Source: Flagellimonas profundi (GTDB lineage Bacteria > Bacteroidota > Bacteroidia > Flavobacteriales > Flavobacteriaceae). From it: DNA of 64,000 nucleotides. The notes below the pieces were generated by a model that saw only the letters and a list, made by a program, of their open reading frames with translations, made no database searches and was not told the origin of the DNA. The stretch spans positions 744,001 through 808,000 of the forward strand of contig NZ_JAFLNM010000001.1 of NCBI RefSeq assembly GCF_017313275.1, given 5' to 3'. Positions 7,260-17,064 of this stretch are shown here, piece by piece; position 1 is the stretch's first letter; each line of letters begins with the position of its first letter. The position numbers were made by a program, and so were the translations under genes.

Positions 7260-9776
7260 TTAATTTACTTTACTTAAAAATTCTGGGGCTACAGATTGAA
7301 TTTCTTGTCGTATTCTTGAAGCCTCCAAATCGTTGCCCGTATCTACGTAGTAAAGATACCTGTGATACAGTGCCCCCACCTTTACAAATCGAATTTCATC
7401 CTTCGGTAGCTTGGCCAGGTAGGGGTCATCATCTGTGGGAAGATTATGTCTTAATGAGGTCAATAAATTATTCAGCTCCTTGCCCTTGACATAGTTTGCG
7501 TGCCCGGCATTGGCTTGTTGGGATAGAATAGGGGCCTTAAATTCAATGGACCTTTTATCATCAGTATTTATCTCAACTCCCGATAACCGACTTCGAATGG
7601 CCTCTAGGTTACCTAGATAAAAGAGGCCGGCCATATGGTTTTTTTTTGTTTCAGCCTGTTCACCGATCACATATGCAATATTTTCGCGTAAGGTGTTCTC
7701 ATTAAGCTGTGAGCCAGCTTCTTGACCAATGAGTACGATACTGGCCCGGGTCGTCGAAAAATCGGCCCTCCAAAGGGTCACTTGTGGATAAACGGCGGCA
7801 AATGTGGCGGCAATGGAATTAAAATTCTTTGGTGTAAGTTGGTATAACGGTAACCATTGTGCAAAGATGCCTCCCGGCGTCAAACACTTTTTGGCCTGTT
7901 CGAAATGCTCAATGGTGTAAAGACTTCCGGTACCAGCATGCCATGGGGTAAAAAGGTCTCCTACAATAACATCAAATTTCTTATTCGTGCCCAAAAGAAA
8001 GTTTCTACCATCGTCAGCTACTATGCTTACCCGGTCATCCTTAAAAAGTCCGTTGGCCCAAGGGGAAAAATAACGTTTTGCCGCAGGAATTACATTGGAC
8101 ACAAGTTCTACGGCCACTAGCCTTTCTACATCATGGTTCAACGCGGCACCAGCGGTGATGCCAGTGCCCATGCCCAAAAACGCCACCTTTTTGGTTGCTG
8201 GATGAATCATTAACGGAACGTGGGCCTGCATTTGCTCGACCAAGTAAGATTTTGAATCCCCAAGCACATAAAAATTATCCAATCGCATTTCTAAATTTTC
8301 AGGCTGTTTTACTATAGAGACGACCCCATCGCTTGATTGCCAATAATCCAAAATCTTTTCTCCGGTTTTCAGTTGTACAAGAGGTGGATTTTTTAAAATG
8401 AATATACCGATAATCAATCCGACAGGTAATAAAAGTTGAATAATTTTCCTTTTTCCGTAAGCAGGATAAACTATCAGAACAGCCAGGATGCCATACAGAA
8501 CTGCAATAATTTTTATGCTGTTCCAGAGACCTACCAGGTCAAGCAGAACAAACCCAGCCACTATCGGGCCCACAAAACCGCCCAACGAATTGTAAAGCAC
8601 CAATTTACCCACAATGGGTCCTGAGAATAAATCTATTGAAGGGGCTGCTTTTAAGAGAAAGGGAAAGACGGCACCTAAGACAACAGTAGGAGGCATAATG
8701 ACTATGAAGCTTAGTTTAAAGACGGACAACATATAAGTAATCCAAGATGCATTAACAGAAAGATACTCGAGGCCGTTAGTTGCAATATTGAAGACCGTCG
8801 GCGACATTCCTATCAAAATAGCAGCTGAGGATAATAGTAAAATAAAAATAGTCTTTGACGGTGCCCCTAGCCTTACCAGTAGATATGATAATACACCACC
8901 GAGCCCCAGGGCCAAAAGGAACACGACCAATATCGCAGCGAACGAATAGACCGAATTTTGTAAAACTTGGGCGAACATTCTGGTCCACAATGTTTCGGCT
9001 GCTAGTGCCAATGCGCCGGAAAAAAAGGCAACCATGATAAATTGGCCGTAGCCAAGTTCAGATGTATAGTTAGTGGGTTTTTCAGGACTTTTAGGCGATT
9101 CGACAGATTCTGGGTCAGCAGGAAAGGAAATCTTATCGAGTACAAGGGCAAGTACCCCTACGGACAACGCCAGGGCCGTGGCAAAAGCATAGCTTACGCT
9201 GACCCCATGCTCAGATAATAGATAAAACGCGGCAGCAAGGGCACCAAAAGCAGCCCCTAGGGTATTTATTGCATATAGAACAATACCGCGCTTCGAAAGA
9301 GCATCTCGATTTTTACCGATATATTGCGCCAAAACGGGGAAGGTTCCTCCCATAAGAAAGGATGGAAAAAAAAGAAGTGAAGCACCAAAAACGAACTTCA
9401 TGACCAAAAGAACACTTTTTGAATCCCCAAAAAAGGATACGACATCAGAATAGTATATTTCATAGAAATCTAAACCAATAATCAGCAAATAGGCGGTCAA
9501 CCCAATACCTAGCTCCATAAATCCATAAAGGCGAAGTGGCCTTACGAAACTTACGGAAGCCTTTCCAAAAAATCGCCCCCCAAGTGCCAACCCAAGAAAA
9601 AAAGCTGCTAGTGTTGCCGCCGTAGCGTATGCGGCGTTGCCGAATACCAACCCCAATCGGTACATCCAGATGACCTGAAATATGAGACCAGTGGTGCCGG
9701 ATAAAAAAAACAAGGCACATAAAAAAATGAAGTTTCCAGAACGTTCAAATTTTAGAAGTGCAAACATAGTTTTCAT
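7260..9776 (-). CDS. Fused MFS-type membrane / spermidine synthase-like protein
   Basis: An 838-residue protein. Residues about 15-480 form a dozen or more hydrophobic helices (SGTTGLIFQVIWMYRLGLVFG near the start is typical). Residues about 490-700 are a soluble SAM-dependent domain of the spermidine synthase type: VAFLGMGTGITAGAAL is the nucleotide-binding glycine loop, followed by VELVSNVIPAA, VADDGRNFLL and VIVGDLFTPWHAGTGSLYT. The C-terminus is a soluble extension. Such fusions are widespread, but few have a proven substrate and polyamine synthesis is not assured. It lies directly downstream of SusC/SusD, an unusual partner. Confidence 0.85.
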   Translation of the reverse strand: MKTMFALLKFERSGNFIFLCALFFLSGTTGLIFQVIWMYRLGLVFGNAAYATAATLAAFFLGLALGGRFFGKASVSFVRPLRLYGFMELGIGLTAYLLIIGLDFYEIYYSDVVSFFGDSKSVLLVMKFVFGASLLFFPSFLMGGTFPVLAQYIGKNRDALSKRGIVLYAINTLGAAFGALAAAFYLLSEHGVSVSYAFATALALSVGVLALVLDKISFPADPESVESPKSPEKPTNYTSELGYGQFIMVAFFSGALALAAETLWTRMFAQVLQNSVYSFAAILVVFLLALGLGGVLSYLLVRLGAPSKTIFILLLSSAAILIGMSPTVFNIATNGLEYLSVNASWITYMLSVFKLSFIVIMPPTVVLGAVFPFLLKAAPSIDLFSGPIVGKLVLYNSLGGFVGPIVAGFVLLDLVGLWNSIKIIAVLYGILAVLIVYPAYGKRKIIQLLLPVGLIIGIFILKNPPLVQLKTGEKILDYWQSSDGVVSIVKQPENLEMRLDNFYVLGDSKSYLVEQMQAHVPLMIHPATKKVAFLGMGTGITAGAALNHDVERLVAVELVSNVIPAAKRYFSPWANGLFKDDRVSIVADDGRNFLLGTNKKFDVIVGDLFTPWHAGTGSLYTIEHFEQAKKCLTPGGIFAQWLPLYQLTPKNFNSIAATFAAVYPQVTLWRADFSTTRASIVLIGQEAGSQLNENTLRENIAYVIGEQAETKKNHMAGLFYLGNLEAIRSRLSGVEINTDDKRSIEFKAPILSQQANAGHANYVKGKELNNLLTSLRHNLPTDDDPYLAKLPKDEIRFVKVGALYHRYLYYVDTGNDLEASRIRQEIQSVAPEFLSKVN

Positions 9777-9858
9777 AAAAATGGGTCATTAACAAATTTA
9801 AAAAGGAAAGAGACCCTAGAAAGCCTCTTTCCTCTTAATATCACATTTTCAAATATGC

Positions 9859-11196
9859 TCAATCCAAACAGCCAACATAGTTCGGATTGTTCGATTCGGA
9901 CTGAGGCACGGGAAACTTCAGGTTTGAACTGTATTCACCCCCTTTGAAATAGTCTCCCCATGGAAAAACATCTGACGGAGGCATACCGTAAACATCGACA
10001 AGTCTTCTAAGATCGCCTTGTCGGTGGCAGGTACTGAACAACCAAAAGGCGCGTTCTGAAAAATGGGCCAGCAATAGGTCATCGCCACTAATTCCTGAGA
10101 GGTCTAACTCTGATAGACCCATTGTGGCCCTGAGTGCGTTATGAATATCCTGTACGGTGCCCGCATCATCGGCATTGGCGGCCGCTTCGGCCTCAATCAG
10201 TCTTGCCTCTATACCTGAGGCCAAGGCAACTGGCGCACTTGATGAATTGAACTTCAGTTGGTTATAATAAAGGGTGATATCATCTTGGCCAAATTCTGTG
10301 CCCCCATCCCATGGTACCCTGGGGTCCATGGCCGATCGGTACATAAGGCCGTTGCCACCTTTACCATCTGCAATGGAAAATTGACGTCGAACAGTGGTCA
10401 TGATGTAAATTCCATTCTCTTGTCTTCGACTGTTGTCCGAATGCTCTATGTTGTAAACGAAATCGGTAGGTACGGTCGCCACTTCGTTCGCTGCATCATC
10501 AATCTGGCCAAGACCCAATAGTGCACGTGCCCGACCGACTCGGGCCAAGTTGTCTAATTTGTCATTGCCGCCCGCATTGGCGATGGCTTGGTCGAACCAA
10601 TCTATCGCTCCCGTGAACATTTCTTGTTTGCTCAATGGTTCACCAAAAATGAGATCACCACCATCGGCAGGAGCTTTGCTGAAAGGAATTCCACCACAGA
10701 ACGTTTCTGCGAACAAAATATAGGAATAACCAACTATGCTTTGCATTTCACTTTCAATTTCAGGATCTCCTCCAAAATTTACAAGAAGGTCGATGGTCGT
10801 TTCGGCCCCGGCCCTAGCCAAATGAAGATTTCCATATATTCTGTTCATATCAAAATTGATGTCTTGGAGGTTTCGGGTATCAGCCTCTCGCCTGGTGGGA
10901 AATGTACCTGAATAATCATATTCATCCACCATGAGACCACTCATGACAACCAAGCCGGTGGTGGCACCATGGCCTGCGGCCGATCCGCTCATTGCAACGG
11001 CAAGATCGCCCAACGAGCCTGCCCTGAGGGTCTGTAAGCCGGCCTCACTGTCAAGCGACTCTGGAGTGACTATATCTGGATCGGTAACCTCCACAACTGA
11101 ATCACAAGATATACCCAACAATGTAAATAATAGTAGAACAAGTGCACTAGAGCACAAATTGGCCAGGTTGTTTTTTGTTTTCAAGATTTTTTTCAT
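9859..11196 (-). CDS. SusD/RagB-type outer-membrane lipoprotein
   Basis: A 445-residue lipoprotein (lipobox LLGISC, Cys31) following a SusC gene by 17 bases. Helical TPR-like repeats (GYSYILFAETFCGGIPFSKAP, ARVGRARALLGLG) and a C-terminal FPVPQSE segment are characteristic of SusD/RagB substrate-binding proteins that cap the SusC channel on the cell surface. It is slightly short for the family. The substrate cannot be deduced, as no glycan hydrolases are nearby. Both the gene pairing and the motifs make the call secure. Confidence 0.9.
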   Translation of the reverse strand: MKKILKTKNNLANLCSSALVLLLFTLLGISCDSVVEVTDPDIVTPESLDSEAGLQTLRAGSLGDLAVAMSGSAAGHGATTGLVVMSGLMVDEYDYSGTFPTRREADTRNLQDINFDMNRIYGNLHLARAGAETTIDLLVNFGGDPEIESEMQSIVGYSYILFAETFCGGIPFSKAPADGGDLIFGEPLSKQEMFTGAIDWFDQAIANAGGNDKLDNLARVGRARALLGLGQIDDAANEVATVPTDFVYNIEHSDNSRRQENGIYIMTTVRRQFSIADGKGGNGLMYRSAMDPRVPWDGGTEFGQDDITLYYNQLKFNSSSAPVALASGIEARLIEAEAAANADDAGTVQDIHNALRATMGLSELDLSGISGDDLLLAHFSERAFWLFSTCHRQGDLRRLVDVYGMPPSDVFPWGDYFKGGEYSSNLKFPVPQSESNNPNYVGCLD

Positions 11197-11212
11197 TTTC
11201 TTTTAATTTTAG

Positions 11213-14200
11213 TTAGAAGGAAAGATTTAGTCTGGCTTTCCAAGAACGTACGGGGGGTTGGCTAAGAAACTCCTCCGTAGTAAAGTTGGCTTGCCCCTCT
11301 GAACTTATTTCGGGGTCTAGCCCCGTGTAATCGGTCCAAACACCTAAGTTTTGCCCAGAAAGTGTCAGGCTTATTCGGTCAAAACCCAATTTGTTTGAAA
11401 AACTGGTAGGCGTGTTGTATGTCAAAGATATTTCACGAAGTCTCCAAAAAGAGGCATCCTCGATATACCCGGCATTCGTGCCCAAAAATTTTGAGGCCAC
11501 GGCCCTCGCCTGATCGAACAATGAAGCATTTGGGTCGTTCAGTTCCCGATTATTACTGTTTCCGTTTCTCCAGGAACCGGTATTGTTGTAGAGCTTTTGC
11601 CCGCCCCGATAGTTTAATAGTCCCTTTACAACAAATTGATTCTCAAAAAAGCTTAATACCGGGGTGAAAGAAATATCGGTAGTTGCGAAAGGGGTGCCCA
11701 AATATGCCGCTTCACCTACCTGTATCTCATCTTGCCCAATGAAACCGTCACCATTGGCATCGCTGAAGGTGTACGTCTCATCCCAATAGCCACCGAGTGG
11801 GAAACCTTCGACATGGCGTTGCTGGCCAAATATGACCGGTTGTATTCCTTCGCCCAGTTCTATCAGCTCATTGTCAATGAACGAGCTTACGATATCCAAT
11901 CCGAAGAAAAACTTATCCGTCTCGATGATTCTGGTGTTAAGTGCTATTTCAAAGCCTGAGTTTTTTACAGATCCCAGATTTTCAAAGCGACCTTCACCTA
12001 CTCCCAAAGACAGTGGCAGTTGTCTGAATATCAGTGCATCACGTGTTTTTTTGTAGAAATAGGTCATTTCTAGACCTACCCGGTTGGACAGCAACTTGGC
12101 GTCAAAGCCCAATTCAAGTTCCGTAGATCTCTCAGGACTTAAATTTTCATTGCCCACACTGCCTATCGTGACACCCGTAACACTTTGGCCATCCAATGTA
12201 GCAGCGATGGGGTTGAAAAACCTAAGGGCATCATTTGTTCCGGGCTGCACGCCAGATGCACCCCAAGCACCCCTGAGACGCAGTGAGCTGATGCCGAATT
12301 TGTCTGAGTTGCTGAAAAAATCTTCTTCAGATATCAGCCATGAGGCACTTATTTTAGGATAAAACACTGAATTGAATGAAGCCCCAAAAGAACTGCCCCG
12401 GTCTGCCCTTATGGCTCCAGTCACAAATAATTTATCCTTAAAACTTACTTGTTCTTCCAAAAACACTCCAACGGTACGTGACTCAATGGTCTGTTCATTA
12501 CTTTGAGTAACCGCGGCCCCGGCAATCGAGTTGCTTCCTGCAACCAACTGTAATCCGGTGGCAAAAGTGCCCTGTGAAAGGTTTTGTAGATACTGAAATC
12601 CAAGGGAAGTACGAGAGTTTATATTTTCAGTTAGATCGGCCTTATATGAGCCCACCGCATCCAAGGTATAGACAAAATCATTGAACCTGTTCGAGAACCG
12701 GGCCCCTTCATCGTAATTTAGAAAATCCGGTGCTTCACCCGTGGGGAAAAATTGACTGTCCCAACGCGACGTAAAGTCGAGCCCGCCCGCTACCCGGACA
12801 TTTAATTTCTCATTGGGTTGCCAAAGTGCTTCAAGTCCCGAGGTAAAACGATTTATTCTTTGACGGGTGTCAATAGTAAATAGTTCCTCTGGCGTGAACT
12901 CTCCCCAGCCATTGTTGATGTCAATCGATGGCGTACCGTTCAGGCCCTGTCCCATCAGACCCAAAGCGAAATTATCGTTCAATGGAAGTTCAAGGTCACT
13001 GTTGGTATAACCAGTGCTCAAATTGACCTTCAGGCTTTCTGTAATCTTTGCCCCAAAATTACCCCTGAAATTTGTTCGTTGAATGTTGTTTACTGATAGT
13101 ACACCTTCGCCATCGGTTATGCTACCTGAAAGAAAATAGGAGAGCGCTTCCGACCCTCCTGAAACACTTAGCCCGGCACCGTACGACTGACCTGTACGAA
13201 AAGGCGAGGTGCGCGGGTCGTTCAAGGGCTGAAATGAATTGACTACACTGTGTACAAAGGTACCCTCAGCTGCCTCGAAATTGAAACCTGAATTTCCGTC
13301 TGCGTCAAGGGCTTGGTAATTTCTAGGGTACGTGGTCACATCTTCAACCAAGCCACTTTCTAGAAATGCCGACCACCTTGGCTCTCCTTGTTTCCCTTTT
13401 TTTGTAGTGATTCTTATGACGCCATTGGCTGCAATGGACCCATAGAGTGTTGCGGCCGAGGGGCCTTTGATAATTTCAATCGATTCGATATCCTCAGGAT
13501 TGATGTCGTTCAAACGCGATGGGGACTGCCCGCCGGTCTCGAACGAAATCGAATTTGCCTCATTGTTTATCAAAACACCGTCTATATAAATTACGGGCTC
13601 ATTTGATAAAGATGCACTGTTGGATCCCCTGATTCTGATTCGCGAACCCATACCCGTAGAACCCCCACTGCTGCTAATTTGGACACCACTGGCCTGGCCC
13701 TGTAAAAGATCGGATACATTTGCGATAGGGCGTTGTTTCACATCATCGCTCACATTTAGGTTGGCTATAGAATTTCCCAATTCTACTTTTCTACGTACAC
13801 CGGTTGCGGTAACCACTACCTCGTTCAAATCCATCAAATCGGGCTTCATAATCACGTTGATGACCATTTCTTGCGTTACCTCTACTTCATGTTTGGCGAA
13901 ACCGATATAAGAGAATACAAGTATATCCCCCTCTGAAGCTTCAATTTCATATTGACCATCGAAATTAGTTGAAACACCTTTGGTGGTTCCCTTCACAACG
14001 ATGCTTACCCCGCCCAATGGTACATTCTGTTGGTCGGTTACGGTGCCCGTAATAGTCGTTGTCTGCACAGCTTTCAGAAGATTTGGACTTACCGGGTTCT
14101 CTTTTATGAGAGCAGGTTTTTTCTCCTTTTCCAACAGCACGATGAGCTTCCTCCTTATTTCATAGGAGACATTGGTTTCCTTTAGCACAAGGTCCATGAG

Positions 14201-14476
14201 GGTCTCTATCTTCACCTTATCCACATTTATCGAAACCCTTTTATCGATGTCCAAAATCGAATTTTTGTACAGAATGTTATAATCGGTTGTTTTCTCTATT
14301 TGTTCAAATATCGACTCAATAGTCGCATCTTCCATACTCATAGATATTTTTGATTTCTGTGAGTATGTATTATTTGCTTGCAATTGAAACAATGCAACCA
14401 AAAGAAGTAGTGCGGTCATTTTCATCTTCAAGTCTACTTTAATGGCAAAATAGCCTTTACATAGTGTGTTTTTCAT
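11213..14476 (-). CDS. SusC/RagA TonB-dependent transporter with STN signalling domain
   Basis: A 1087-residue outer-membrane protein. Domains in order are a signal peptide (ending about NNTYSQ), an STN domain (about residues 45-115, MEDATIESIFEQIEKTTDYNI), a carboxypeptidase-like repeat (about 140-225, GTVTDQQNVPLGGVSIVVKGTT), a plug domain (DVKQRPIANVSDLLQGQASGVQI, then GSRIRIRGSNSAS) and a large barrel ending KARLNLSF. The STN domain means it both imports and signals through FecR to an ECF sigma factor, and both genes lie immediately upstream. The substrate is unknown. Confidence 0.95.
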   Translation of the reverse strand: MKNTLCKGYFAIKVDLKMKMTALLLLVALFQLQANNTYSQKSKISMSMEDATIESIFEQIEKTTDYNILYKNSILDIDKRVSINVDKVKIETLMDLVLKETNVSYEIRRKLIVLLEKEKKPALIKENPVSPNLLKAVQTTTITGTVTDQQNVPLGGVSIVVKGTTKGVSTNFDGQYEIEASEGDILVFSYIGFAKHEVEVTQEMVINVIMKPDLMDLNEVVVTATGVRRKVELGNSIANLNVSDDVKQRPIANVSDLLQGQASGVQISSSGGSTGMGSRIRIRGSNSASLSNEPVIYIDGVLINNEANSISFETGGQSPSRLNDINPEDIESIEIIKGPSAATLYGSIAANGVIRITTKKGKQGEPRWSAFLESGLVEDVTTYPRNYQALDADGNSGFNFEAAEGTFVHSVVNSFQPLNDPRTSPFRTGQSYGAGLSVSGGSEALSYFLSGSITDGEGVLSVNNIQRTNFRGNFGAKITESLKVNLSTGYTNSDLELPLNDNFALGLMGQGLNGTPSIDINNGWGEFTPEELFTIDTRQRINRFTSGLEALWQPNEKLNVRVAGGLDFTSRWDSQFFPTGEAPDFLNYDEGARFSNRFNDFVYTLDAVGSYKADLTENINSRTSLGFQYLQNLSQGTFATGLQLVAGSNSIAGAAVTQSNEQTIESRTVGVFLEEQVSFKDKLFVTGAIRADRGSSFGASFNSVFYPKISASWLISEEDFFSNSDKFGISSLRLRGAWGASGVQPGTNDALRFFNPIAATLDGQSVTGVTIGSVGNENLSPERSTELELGFDAKLLSNRVGLEMTYFYKKTRDALIFRQLPLSLGVGEGRFENLGSVKNSGFEIALNTRIIETDKFFFGLDIVSSFIDNELIELGEGIQPVIFGQQRHVEGFPLGGYWDETYTFSDANGDGFIGQDEIQVGEAAYLGTPFATTDISFTPVLSFFENQFVVKGLLNYRGGQKLYNNTGSWRNGNSNNRELNDPNASLFDQARAVASKFLGTNAGYIEDASFWRLREISLTYNTPTSFSNKLGFDRISLTLSGQNLGVWTDYTGLDPEISSEGQANFTTEEFLSQPPVRSWKARLNLSF

Positions 14477-14530
14477 ACTTTTGAGAGAGTTTAAAAATTG
14501 GTCAATCAGTTTTTAGATTTGTTTGGAATC

Positions 14531-14554
14531 AAGGGATTGTTCCAGCAATCCCTT
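14531..14554. terminator. Hairpin between fecR and susC
   Basis: AAGGGATTG (14531-14539) and CAATCCCTT (14546-14554) are perfect 9-bp arms around a 6-base loop. It lies in the 108-base gap after the fecR stop and before the susC start, both on the minus strand. There is no long T-tract on the minus strand, so it may be an attenuator or RNA-processing/stability element rather than a full terminator. On the plus strand it is followed by ATTCCTTTTT. Confidence 0.5.
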
Positions 14555-14584
14555 ATTCCTTTTTGGTTCACTTCATAGGCTTCC

Positions 14585-15742
14585 TTATTTAGGGTTTATT
14601 ATCTGGATTTTATCATTGTTTACGGCATAATCGAATTTCTTTATTCGCTGAAATGCATTGAGCACCTCTTCTATGGTCTCGGTCTCAAACCTTCCGGTAT
14701 ATCGTTCTTTGCCAATAGTGTCTTCGTCAATGTCTATATTTATGTTAAAATGCCTCTCAAGTTTTTTGGTGATCTGGTAGAAATCCTCATTCTTGAACAA
14801 CAGCACACCATCTTTCCAAGCCACATGACCACTGATATCAACATTTTTGCTGGTCAACACATTTTCACGGTATGAATAAGATGCCATTTGGCGTGGTTTG
14901 AGTTGAACAGTTTCGACCTTACCGGAATTTCCTTTATTCACATTAAGACTGCCCTCAACCAGAACGATTCTGGTTTGTTGGTCGTCTTCGTAAGCGGAAA
15001 CGTTAAATTCCGTACCTAGTACCTCGGCCGCTAGAAATTTTGTATTTACATAGAACGGCCTCAAAGAATCTGATTCTACCTCAAAGTAGCCTTCACCTCT
15101 TAACATTACATTTCTTGGGCCTTTGTTGGGGAAGATGACCGGATAGGTAAGAGATGACCCCGAATTCAAGTGTATCTTGGTGCTATCGGATAATACTACC
15201 AGAAATTTTTTGCCGTATGGTACATATAGAGTGTTATAAACCAAGGTTTCGGGTTCTTGGTCTATGGCACCGACCTTCTTATACACTATGGTATTGCCTT
15301 TCTGCTCGGCTACATATGCCGTGGACCGGGAGACCATTTTCGGACTATCCGTTTCCGCAACTTCTTTGTTTGTTCCATCACCTAAGGTGATGGTAACTTC
15401 ATTTTGCTGGAGTATTTCGTCATTTTCTTTGTTAAGAACGTAAAACAACCCCACCGCGATGAGCAGTAAGAAAATGGCCGCATATCTGAAGATAGGTGAT
15501 GCAATAAGACGTTTTTGGGAACCTTGCTTTGTTTCAAAATTTTCCAGCAGTTCTTTTTTCAGTTCCAAAGCCCTTTCTTTTGACAGTGTACCCGAAATCA
15601 AATGATGCAACTCAACTTGGGCGGCGAACTTTGGCTTGTTATCTTTCACCCATTCGGTCAAAAATTCAATCTCCTCGGTTGTAGCACTGTTGATCAGAAA
15701 CTTGTGAATGATTGCTTCAATATTTCGTTTCCTATGGGCCAT
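14585..15742 (-). CDS. FecR-type anti-sigma factor
   Basis: A 385-residue inner-membrane protein. Residues 1-80 are a cytoplasmic helical region that should bind the sigma factor (INSATTEEIEFLTEWVKDNKP). One membrane helix is at about 84-104 (YAAIFLLLIAVGLFYVLN). The periplasmic part includes the FecR core (LPYGKKFLVVLSDSTKIHLNSGSSLTYP-like pattern) and a C-terminal STN-like domain (FKNEDFYQITKKLERHFNINI). It is transcribed divergently from its sigma factor and lies upstream of susC, the standard arrangement for a cell-surface signalling locus. Confidence 0.93.
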   Translation of the reverse strand: MAHRKRNIEAIIHKFLINSATTEEIEFLTEWVKDNKPKFAAQVELHHLISGTLSKERALELKKELLENFETKQGSQKRLIASPIFRYAAIFLLLIAVGLFYVLNKENDEILQQNEVTITLGDGTNKEVAETDSPKMVSRSTAYVAEQKGNTIVYKKVGAIDQEPETLVYNTLYVPYGKKFLVVLSDSTKIHLNSGSSLTYPVIFPNKGPRNVMLRGEGYFEVESDSLRPFYVNTKFLAAEVLGTEFNVSAYEDDQQTRIVLVEGSLNVNKGNSGKVETVQLKPRQMASYSYRENVLTSKNVDISGHVAWKDGVLLFKNEDFYQITKKLERHFNINIDIDEDTIGKERYTGRFETETIEEVLNAFQRIKKFDYAVNNDKIQIINPK

Positions 15743-15848
15743 TCAGTTGAACTTTTAATATTTACATCCTAAACGACCCAATAATGAAATACCCTTGCTT
15801 TTTGTGGAAGTTTATAGCAAAAAAAGATTTTTTTCGTTAAAATAGCTT

Positions 15849-16430
15849 ATGGATTTGAACTCACAAGAACAAAATATTGATATTAGAGCAATCCAAAAAG
15901 GGGATAGAAAAGTTTTTGCCACACTAATAGAAATCTATTATGAAGAAACGTTTTGGTATGCCAAAAGCCTATCACGGAATGATGCCTTGGCAAAAGATTT
16001 GACCCAAGAGGTTTTTTACAAATTATGGAGTAAAAGAAAAAAAATAAAGGATGAAGTGGTAATAAAGGGTTGGCTCTTTAGATCGGTGCGAAACAAGTTC
16101 TTAGATCATGTTAAAAAAAATCGCAGGCAGACACAATTGCTGGAAACCACCTTGGCCGATACATTAGATACCTTTATACAAAGACAGAATGATGAAGGAA
16201 TGTCCAAAAAATTGGCCATCATAGAAAAGGAGATACAAAACCTTCCGAAAAAGTGCCATGAGGTATTCTTATTGAGTAAAAAAGAGGGCTTGACCAATAA
16301 TGAAATAGCCGAACATTTGGGAATATCCCTCAAAACGGTCGAAGGTCATCTGACCAAGGCATTAAAGACCCTAAAGGAAAAAGTCATTGAAAAGATTCAG
16401 CTTCTGTTCATGATTTTTAAACACAGTTAA
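15849..16430 (+). CDS. ECF-type RNA polymerase sigma factor
   Basis: A 193-residue sigma-70 family protein. Region 2 spans about residues 22-90 (KDLTQEVFYKLWSKRK is the core-binding motif). Region 4 spans about 125-180, with helix-turn-helix LTNNEIAEHLGISLKTVEGHLTKALKTL. The size and pattern match the Bacteroidetes FecI-like group that pairs with FecR and STN-SusC proteins. It is transcribed divergently from fecR with a 106-base intergenic region that must hold both promoters. It probably activates the susCD operon. Confidence 0.93.
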   Translation: MDLNSQEQNIDIRAIQKGDRKVFATLIEIYYEETFWYAKSLSRNDALAKDLTQEVFYKLWSKRKKIKDEVVIKGWLFRSVRNKFLDHVKKNRRQTQLLETTLADTLDTFIQRQNDEGMSKKLAIIEKEIQNLPKKCHEVFLLSKKEGLTNNEIAEHLGISLKTVEGHLTKALKTLKEKVIEKIQLLFMIFKHS

Positions 16431-16576
16431 CTTTTTTAAATTCAGGAAACAAGTACTCATTTGCTCCATCATTTAAATAGGCCAACTACCTTATTTTTCT
16501 TAATAAAAACCAACTCTTCAATTCCAAAATATATTAAAACACCATAAATCGGCGTTGAGTACTATAAAGCTGTTTT

Positions 16577-17005
16577 ATGGAACGAAAAGAATTTTTACGG
16601 AGTTTAGGCGCAGGGGCAGCCGTTGCCCTTGCATTTCCCTGCTTGAACGGATGCTCGAAAGATGGCGCAGTGGGTGGCCTCCCGGTTCCTACAGGAATTG
16701 ATTTTACCATCGATCTTGATTCACAGGAAGGTGCCCCTTTACAGAATAACGGTGGCTTTATCTTAAAGCAATTTGTGGTGGTGGCCAAAAATCTGGAGGG
16801 GCAATATGTGGCCGCTAGCCAAATCTGTAGCCATCAACAGACGGAGGAAGTTCGTTTCATTACCGAAGATGGGGGTATCTATCGCTGTGCGACCCACGGG
16901 GCAAGGTTCGACCAAACCGGAACGCCCCTGAACAGTATTACCAATAACCCGTTGAAAATATTCAATACCGAACTTAACGGCAATGTACTCAGGGTCTTTG
17001 AATAG
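16577..17005 (+). CDS. Rieske [2Fe-2S] lipoprotein
   Basis: A 142-residue protein with an N-terminal RKEFLRSLGAGAAVALAF signal and a likely lipidation Cys at 26 (LNGC). The Rieske cluster ligands are visible as CSH (Cys84, His86) and CATH (Cys104, His107), followed by the GARFDQTG loop. It is therefore a periplasmic electron-transfer protein with a 2Fe-2S cluster. No quinol oxidase or oxygenase partner lies beside it. It follows the ECF sigma gene in the same direction but its promoter is not evident. Confidence 0.88.
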   Translation: MERKEFLRSLGAGAAVALAFPCLNGCSKDGAVGGLPVPTGIDFTIDLDSQEGAPLQNNGGFILKQFVVVAKNLEGQYVAASQICSHQQTEEVRFITEDGGIYRCATHGARFDQTGTPLNSITNNPLKIFNTELNGNVLRVFE

Positions 17006-17064
17006 GATATGATTGTACTGGAATGAAATTTGCTGCTATGTGCCTATACAAGTACACGTAAATT

